The notes beneath the pieces are model-generated. The model searched no databases. It worked only from the letters and a program-made list of their open reading frames with translations, and was not told the origin of the DNA. Position numbers and translations under genes: made by a program. From Elysia marginata (lineage: Eukaryota > Mollusca > Gastropoda > Plakobranchidae), in NCBI GenBank assembly GCA_019649035.1, contig BMAT01007240.1:545667-569660 (forward strand): DNA of 23,994 bases. Direction: 5' to 3'. Positions 20,401-23,994 of this stretch are shown here, piece by piece. Numbering within the stretch: the stretch's first letter is position 1; each line of letters opens with the position of its first letter.

Positions 20401-23400
20401 TGATGCAATAAATATAATCTAGTTTTGCACTTTTATCATGTAAGACTCTCCATTTTTTGCTCAAGTTTATACTTTTTTGTACAAAAGGTATTACTAATTA
20501 CAAGTTCTTTTATAAGGACTATGGCTACATAATTTTAATGTGTTTCTCATTGATTCCTAATGTAATATTATTAACCTTTGTTTTTTTTTGTTTTTATTTT
20601 TTTAAGACAATTTTTTTCTTTTGTTTTTAAGACGATTTCTGTTTTTTCTTCTTTTTTTTTAAAGAGTTAGACAATCTTTTTATTAAGACAATTTCTTTTT
20701 ACCAAGTGTTGAAGTGTTACTGTATGACTTATGGCTATTTTTAAATGACGTAATAGTTTTTATGCATTTGCATTGTAAAAATACTCTTTTACATTTTTTA
20801 ATTTTTATATCTAAAGCAACTTTATTCTACTACATATTAGCGTCACAGACCACTGTTTTAATGGGTTATTAGGAATGAGAGTAGAGCACAAAATTCTCTT
20901 TCTTGCTGGCAAGCAATTGACTTCCAAGAGAGAGTTTGCCAAGAGGACCAAAAAATTGTGCTCTCATACCATTCCCAATAGACAATCTGTAAAAAAAATT
21001 TATCATTATTACCAAAGGCCAAGCATAGAGGTTATGTCGTCAATGAGAATTGGTATTTGTGAAGTTCATTTGTCAGTGGGATTTTCCTTGCTCCTGTAAA
21101 AATATTGAGACCTATGAGATCAGCCATAAAATTTAATTGTGCGAGAAAAATGAATTCTATCTTAACAATTGCTTCAATTACAAAATCTGTGTTACTCTAC
21201 CAAATTGAAAACGATTTTGCCCCTTTCTTTCAGCATCCAAACAAAACTCTCCATCTTTCCCTGTCATATCAAATGTCATTTCATTAGCACCCCCATCAGG
21301 TGAGTGACCATTGTTTAAATTCTTTGCTTTCAAAGTTAAACTTAAATGTTGGCTTATAAAATTTCCAGGTTTGACATTAAAATGTGATAGCTTTTTCTCA
21401 TCTTCAGCTCGTAAGGTTGTTTTTTTTTTATCATCAAAAAACAATTACCAGCTTAACTCATTGTAGAAATTGTATGTACATTTAAAGGTTCAAGGTCTAA
21501 AATTTTGTCTTCTGATGATTATATAATGATCATGGTGTAGTTTTAACGAGGAAATGCTTCTGAAATTTTTTTATTGTAGTATTATTATCTATCTCCCAGT
21601 TATTGTTCTCTTCTTTTTATGCAAGCAGTTAAGTAATGTTCAACCATTTAACCATTGTGTGCCACATTGTGCTCATCCAATTCTAATCGTGTTACTTTTG
21701 TAATGCAATCAGGACAACAGAATGAGCAGCCTCACCCAGCAAGTCTAGACATTACATCCCCACCAGCTTCCAAGGTTTGTATTTTGAAAAAATTAATTCT
21801 CTAAAGTAATAAGTATTGTAAATGCTTTCCAATTACTATAAGTGAATTTTTTTTTACTGATGATCTCAGCTATTTTAATAAATCTTTGCTAGAGAAAAGA
21901 TGTTGCTTGTAGTTGTAAAGTTAATTTTTTTTCCACTCTTAAAAAGTATCTTTTTGCTTCTTGCCTTTTTAAAATTGTATGAAACACACACTAAAAAGGT
22001 CTTGCTGCTACTCTCTAGTCTCATCTCAAATTAACTGGAATGTGGACCCTATCAATAAGTTTATATTTAGGTTTGAAAGTAGCTGAATTGAACTATTTTA
22101 TATCATAACATGACAAAATAATGTTGTTAAAATTTTCCCTCTAAAAGTGACAGGCATATATAGAATTTTTGTCATCTGGAAGTTTTTCACTTAGCATAAA
22201 TTTAACCAATGAAATGTCCAAAACTAAGACAAATATACGATGCTAACCTTAAGTGAAAAAAAAGATGTTGCAAAAAATTTTTTTTAATTGTACGCGCATA
22301 AATCAAATTATTTTTTCTCCTAAATATCAATTTATAAATGAAGATTCACTTCAAATCTGGGGAGTCCCTTTTCTGTGGTTGTATGACATGTGGCGGATTC
22401 AAACCTGTTAATGCTTCACATTCCCTAAGTTTAAGGATAAATAATTAGCCTCGTATTCTTGTCACCTTTTTACCACCATCATCAGCACCTCTGACAATAC
22501 CATGCCATCTTAATCAGCATTAACCATTACTTAGTGTCTTACCTTATTGTTGTTGCAAGTTTTGGAAAAAAGGAAAAAATTGTAAATGAAATTAAGTTAG
22601 ATGTGATTAAGAGTCAACTCTTTCAGATTGCAAAAGCAAGGGATTATATTTACTTAGTGATTAAAAAAACCCCCACTATATTGTATCTTTTAATTGATAT
22701 ATCTAAGTTTGCCTTGATATTGACTTTGATTCAAAAGTGTTTCTATTTTTTCAGAACTTGGGATCCAATAATACTTTGTCAAGTGGAGATGGCAAACACC
22801 AAATTCTTATTCAAGCCCCACCTGTTAAAATCATGAAGAACAAATCTCTTCAATGTCGGCCTGTTTCTTTAACTAAAGCTACATCTTGCAGGCCTCACTC
22901 TCAGCCAAAAGAAACACAGACAGGTATAAAATAAATACAAATGCATCTTAAGTTGTGTTTGTTCATTTTTCAGCATAATTTTGAAACAGAAGCTTGTAAG
23001 TTGTTCCTGATTTCATTCTCTTATTTCTTTTTTTAAAACTTTTTTCTTGTCATTTTTGGTGCCTTAACTCACAGCTTCAGCAATTACACTCCAATACCAA
23101 GTGAGGAATCCTGCTGAAGATAAATATGTAGGAAAAATTGGCAAATGTTTTGCTAAAAAGTCCTCATTAAAGGACAATTTTTTAAACCAATACTTCATTG
23201 AACATTGTCTTAATGCCTGTTTAGGTATATGATACACCTACAGTCATACCTGACCAGTGAACACCAGTTCCATTTAACTCTCTTCATTTTGTTATCTATT
23301 CTAAAACTTTGGTTGAGAAAGGGAGGTTCTAATACTACATACAGTTATACAGCAGAAAATGGTTTGAGTAAAATTAATCAAACCTCTAATGTTTAATTTG

Positions 23401-23586
23401 AATCCTCTCAGTTAAAGTTTTTGTCTATTCCCAAAAGTTTTGAATCAAGCGGTTTCCACTGTACCTTAACAAAAAACCAACAAAATCTACAGTTCCTATG
23501 TCTACTAATAAGTTTCACTGTAATTTTTTTTAGAAAAAGGAGATTTTAAGATTTGAATAAACACATAATGCATAATCTTGTGACAA

Positions 23587-23619
<33 letters not shown>

Positions 23620-23818
23620 CTAATTTATTACATCCACAGAAAAGATACCAGATAAGCAAGTCATTGTGCCCATACCAGTTCCAATATACATACCAATGCC
23701 AACAGTAATGTACTCTGCCCCAACACCTATTCCGGTTCCTTTTCCTATTCCTATACCTGTGCCTGTGTTTATACCAACTACTAGAAATTCCACTGCTGGC
23801 ATAATGAAAACCATAAAG
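11460..23818 (+). CDS. ZMYM: ZMYM2/3/4-like (woc-like) MYM-type zinc-finger protein, partial gene, 11 coding exons
   Basis: Spliced CDS is 11472-14408, 14851-14893, 15226-15275, 16767-17489, 18075-18269, 18942-19112, 19694-19919, 21234-21299, 21713-21774, 22755-22923, 23640-23818. That is 4821 bp, 1607 codons, in frame throughout, with GT-AG at every junction. The product has a 979-residue acidic disordered N-terminus with four ~54-residue repeats (578-789), three psi-K-x-E motifs and a SUMO-interacting motif. Eight MYM fingers (CxxC...CxxxC) follow at about 1005-1396, then a KNKSLQCRP...TKATSCRPH segment (about 1521-1538) and a P/V/I-rich tract (about 1555-1590). Vertebrate relatives are nuclear chromatin cofactors that bind SUMO-modified partners and LSD1-CoREST. 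This role is inferred from family. The ATG at 11472 is the first open start after the acceptor at 11459; an ATG at 11467 stops after two codons. The 3' exons, with the expected Crypton-derived domain, are outside the window. Confidence 0.93.
11472..14408 (+). CDS. ZMYM: Coding exon 1: disordered acidic N-terminus, residues 1-979
   Basis: One 2.9-kb exon. The acceptor TTTCAG|GATTG is at 11459/11460 and the donor GAG|GTATGT at 14408/14409, phase 0. Reading on past the donor adds only 12 residues before a stop. Composition is dominated by D, E, S, T, N and Q with almost no hydrophobic clusters, so no folded domain is expected. It holds a 4-unit tandem repeat at residues 578-789. Near the end come IKQE (893-896), IKKE (917-920) and VKSEPD (950-955), which fit SUMO-acceptor motifs. 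DIVVLDDD (937-944) fits a SUMO-interacting motif. Known vertebrate relatives have a much shorter region before the fingers, so the expansion is notable. Confidence 0.92.
13203..13838 (+). repeat. Four in-frame tandem repeats of about 54 codons inside coding exon 1
   Basis: The units are 13203-13364, 13365-13526, 13527-13685 (one codon shorter) and 13686-13838 (truncated at its end). The repeat protein theme is (S/I)-(I/M)-NVDESAVE, then a (T/A)DCSTEI-type segment, KADSAEESSVTNDETA, and EGQ-DSET or EGQ-DSKT. Units 3 and 4 are the most alike, differing at only about a dozen nucleotides by eye, and unit 1 is the most diverged. This pattern fits stepwise recent duplication. The antisense strand is open across part of the array only because of its periodic composition. 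Confidence 0.93.
14148..14336 (+). other. ZMYM: SUMO motif cluster in the ZMYM-like protein (residues 893-955)
   Basis: Within about 63 residues the translated sequence has three psi-K-x-E acceptor motifs, with lysines at residues 894 (IKQE), 918 (IKKE) and 951 (VKSE). The first continues LMSEEDSP, an acidic/phosphorylatable extension. Between the second and third lies DDEDIVVLDDDGES, where IVVL flanked by acids is a textbook SUMO-interacting motif. Vertebrate ZMYM proteins are known to be SUMO-modified and to bind SUMO, so the assignment agrees with the family. Actual modification is inferred. Confidence 0.72.
14851..14893 (+). CDS. ZMYM: Coding exon 2 (43 bp): linker, residues 980-994
   Basis: Acceptor ATATTTTCAG|TTACAG and donor AAAAAG|GTAAGT. 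It encodes LQDSPNKMAEGLEK and the first base of Gly994. It enters in phase 0 and leaves in phase 1, which the next exon completes. The acceptor is followed six bases later by a second CAG (TTACAG|GATAG), so an alternative acceptor would remove two residues in frame. Confidence 0.85.
15226..15275 (+). CDS. ZMYM: Coding exon 3 (50 bp): start of MYM finger 1, residues 994-1010
   Basis: Acceptor TTCAAACAG|GAAGTGG and donor TCAAAG|GTATTT. It restores phase 0 and encodes GSGIKKGKTQTCIVCSK, whose CxxC (Cys1005, Cys1008) is the first zinc-ligand pair of finger 1. The second pair is in the next coding exon, so finger 1 is split by a 1.5-kb intron. Confidence 0.88.
15276..16766 (+). other. Intron 3, with a CpG-rich patch
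   Basis: This 1.49-kb intron is AT-rich except for a GC/CpG-richer stretch at about 15640-15660 (TTCCGGCCGCTGCAGGCGGG) and 15860-16030 (CACGCACCGTGTCTC in antisense, CGCGTACGTG, GACGTTCGCGTC, CACGCGTTGC). A minus-strand open frame at 15811-16035 lies here but has no family resemblance. The patch is probably an inserted element. Confidence 0.5.
16767..17489 (+). CDS. ZMYM: Coding exon 4 (723 bp): MYM fingers 1-4 and first half of 5, residues 1011-1251
   Basis: Acceptor TATTTCAG|GTTTGC and donor GGCAAG|GTATTG, phase 0 at both ends. It completes finger 1 (Cys1028, Cys1032). It then encodes finger 2 (Cys1078/1081/1101/1105), finger 3 (1117/1120/1144/1148), finger 4 (1159/1162/1188/1192) and the CxxC of finger 5 (1233/1236). 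The F-C-x3-C pattern (FCGESC, FCKSRC, FCSQTC) is typical of MYM/TRASH-type fingers. A polar linker rich in K, S, T and P (about 1038-1075) separates fingers 1 and 2. A second, PQPPVSPGSE-containing linker precedes finger 5. Confidence 0.95.
17490..18941 (+). other. Introns 4 and 5 (either side of coding exon 5)
   Basis: Intron 4 (17490-18074) and intron 5 (18270-18941) are AT-rich and contain no repeat or gene I recognise. Open frames here, including 18596-18913 on the minus strand, have no protein-like features. Confidence 0.5.
18075..18269 (+). CDS. ZMYM: Coding exon 5 (195 bp): second half of MYM finger 5 and finger 6, residues 1252-1316
   Basis: Acceptor TTTCTTTCAG|GTGTATCG and donor AATAAA|GTAAGT, phase 0 at both ends. 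It gives the LCSNLC of finger 5 (Cys1256, Cys1260) and all of finger 6 (Cys1275, 1278, 1302, 1306; KCDTC ... RFCSDVC). As in the preceding exon, the intron falls between the two ligand pairs of a finger. Confidence 0.93.
18942..19112 (+). CDS. ZMYM: Coding exon 6 (171 bp): MYM finger 7 and first half of 8, residues 1317-1373
   Basis: Acceptor CATTTCAG|GTGATG and donor AAGATG|GTAAGT, phase 0 at both ends. Finger 7 uses CCWC (Cys1320 and Cys1323) and FCSLNC (Cys1346, Cys1350). The PCDQC at the end (Cys1368, Cys1371) starts finger 8. Confidence 0.93.
19694..19919 (+). CDS. ZMYM: Coding exon 7 (226 bp): second half of MYM finger 8 and linker, residues 1374-1449
   Basis: Acceptor CAATTTACAG|GTCACAC and donor AGGAATG|GTGAGA, entering in phase 0 and leaving in phase 1. 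FCSYAC (Cys1392, Cys1396) finishes finger 8. The rest is a P/Q/K-rich linker (APPGPQKQVPLSS, then SKSRARIGTRN), likely disordered and with a small basic patch. Confidence 0.9.
19920..21233 (+). other. Intron 7, with a T-rich repeat tract and a foldback
   Basis: This 1.3-kb intron carries a T-rich stretch (20577-20702) in which AAGACAATTT or a close variant recurs at about 20605, 20629, 20669 and 20685. A 116-bp inverted repeat is described separately. No exon-like open frame fits the gene's phase. Confidence 0.55.
20866..20981. repeat. 116-bp inverted repeat, MITE-like foldback
   Basis: The left arm TTATTAGGAATGAGAG...GAGCACAAAATT (from 20866) pairs with the reverse complement of the right arm, AAAATTGTGCTCTCATACC followed by ATTCCCAATA (20952-20980). 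The pairing continues inward through CTCTTTCTTGCTGGCAA against TTGCCAAGAGG. The small centre is AATTGACTTCC. Arms of about 45-50 bp with mismatches and small indels would fold into a hairpin. Confidence 0.65.
21234..21299 (+). CDS. ZMYM: Coding exon 8 (66 bp): linker, symmetric phase 1-1
   Basis: Acceptor CCTTTCTTTCAG|CATCC and donor CCATCAG|GTGAGT. It encodes ASKQNSPSFPVISNVISLAPPS, with the first base borrowed from the exon before. Length is a multiple of three and both flanking introns are phase 1, so it could be skipped without breaking the frame. Confidence 0.82.
21713..21774 (+). CDS. ZMYM: Coding exon 9 (62 bp): linker
   Basis: Acceptor ATGCAATCAG|GACAACAG and donor TCCAAG|GTTTGT. It encodes GQQNEQPHPASLDITSPPAS and a final K, restoring phase 0. 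There is no motif beyond a serine/proline-rich composition. The acceptor has a weak pyrimidine tract, so this is among the less certain small exons, though the frame and both flanks agree. Confidence 0.75.
21775..22754 (+). other. Intron 9
   Basis: AT-rich. A B-box-like GGTTTGAATCC lies on the minus strand at about 22395-22405, without a convincing A box or acceptor stem. Nothing else is recognised. Confidence 0.45.
22755..22923 (+). CDS. ZMYM: Coding exon 10 (169 bp): conserved Cys/Pro segment after the fingers, residues 1492-1548
   Basis: Acceptor CTATTTTTTCAG|AACTTG and donor CAGACAG|GTATAA, phase 0 to phase 1. It contains KNKSLQCRPVSLTKATSCRP followed by HSQPKETQT. This matches the conserved segment found after the MYM array in ZMYM2/3/4 (KNK-x3-C-x-P...TKAT-x-C-x-PH). 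It is one of the two best family diagnostics in the window. Confidence 0.92.
23587..23619. repeat. (AAT)11 microsatellite just upstream of coding exon 11
   Basis: Eleven uninterrupted AAT units end 20 bases before the acceptor at 23639. The sequence between (CTAATTTATTACATCCACAG) has a plausible CTAAT branch point but a poor pyrimidine tract. Confidence 0.93.
23640..23818 (+). CDS. ZMYM: Coding exon 11 (179 bp): P/V/I-rich tract, residues 1548-1607
   Basis: Acceptor TTACATCCACAG|AAAAG and donor CATAAAG|GTGAGG, phase 1 to phase 0. It encodes a long alternation of proline with V or I (IVPIPVPIYIPMPTVMYSAP, then a second PIPVP run ending PVPVFIP). This is the signature low-complexity tract of ZMYM2/3/4. 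The gene continues past the right edge. A stop does not occur in frame before the donor. Confidence 0.94.
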
Positions 23819-23994
23819 GTGAGGCTTGTATATGTATTCGGGTGCTCATTATTTATGAGACCTGCTGCTAATTTGTACCAATTATTATCTTCAATTTTAG
23901 ATTCTAAGAATACTGCCCCCCCCCTTTTTTTTTAGCCAAACACTGTTGTAACATATAAAAACAAGTGCCAGTAAATTTTAGGTCTATGGTGTTA
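23819..23994 (+). other. Start of intron 11, truncated by the window edge
   Basis: Begins at the donor GTGAGG. A CCCCCCC-T(9)-AG acceptor-like sequence at about 23918-23935 is followed by a frame with TAA after 12 codons and no family-like residues, so it is not called as an exon. Confidence 0.5.

Noticed and set aside
20875..21099. 74-codon ORF after the T-rich tract as an extra exon
   Set aside because: Its first half is the foldback repeat, its phase does not fit the flanking exons, and it lacks family-like residues.
22384..22445. tRNA-like sequence around the B-box word at about 22400 (minus strand)
   Set aside because: No A box at the right distance and no acceptor-stem pairing.
23918..23994. 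Next exon after the C-run/T-run acceptor
   Set aside because: In phase 0 the frame stops after 12 codons and shows no resemblance to the ZMYM C-terminal region.

Overview
This is a eukaryotic, metazoan genomic window. It is AT-rich, its coding sequence is split by GT-AG introns, and its spacers are full of decayed retrotransposon and tRNA-derived repeat debris. The gene family, the abundance of CTAGATCT- and TAGGCCTA-type words, and the kinds of non-LTR elements suggest a lophotrochozoan, most likely a gastropod mollusc. The lineage call is an inference. The animal-gene call is firm.

Layout. Positions 1-4760 are a repeat graveyard: a ~35-bp minisatellite (377-532), a dead LINE reverse-transcriptase piece (about 1055-1560), a 3'-end LINE fragment inserted into a tRNA-like sequence with a 7-bp target-site duplication (2266-2736), and a ~1.6-kb decayed CR1/L2-like LINE running from the end of the endonuclease domain to the RT catalytic box (about 3095-4755). 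Positions 4760-5590 hold nothing I recognise. Positions 5590-5940 hold a cluster of CTAGATCTAG palindromes. Positions 5940-6660 are richer in CpG and include an NRF1-like site, making this the best candidate promoter or 5'-UTR region in the window, followed by an inverted repeat (6659-6775). Positions 6780-11459 are AT-rich spacer or first intron with two tRNA-derived relics, a 97/99-bp tandem duplication and a likely interspersed repeat.

The one real protein gene starts at 11472 on the + strand and runs off the right edge. I can join 11 coding exons with intact reading frame and consensus splice sites: 11472-14408, 14851-14893, 15226-15275, 16767-17489, 18075-18269, 18942-19112, 19694-19919, 21234-21299, 21713-21774, 22755-22923, 23640-23818. 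Together they are 4821 bp, or 1607 codons. The product is a ZMYM2/3/4-like (woc-like) MYM-type zinc-finger protein. A 979-residue acidic, disordered N-terminus comes from a single exon and contains four tandem ~54-residue repeats, three psi-K-x-E SUMOylation motifs and a SUMO-interacting motif. Eight MYM zinc fingers follow, then a linker with the conserved cysteine/proline segment of this family and the family's diagnostic proline/valine/isoleucine-rich tract. The expected C-terminal domain, which in this family derives from a Crypton tyrosine recombinase, would lie beyond the window.

The most interesting points are the large, lineage-specific-looking N-terminal exon with recently amplified repeats next to a compact SUMO-attachment/SUMO-binding cluster, and the nested LINE-in-tRNA insertion. 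I found no prokaryotic-type system, CRISPR array or viral gene.
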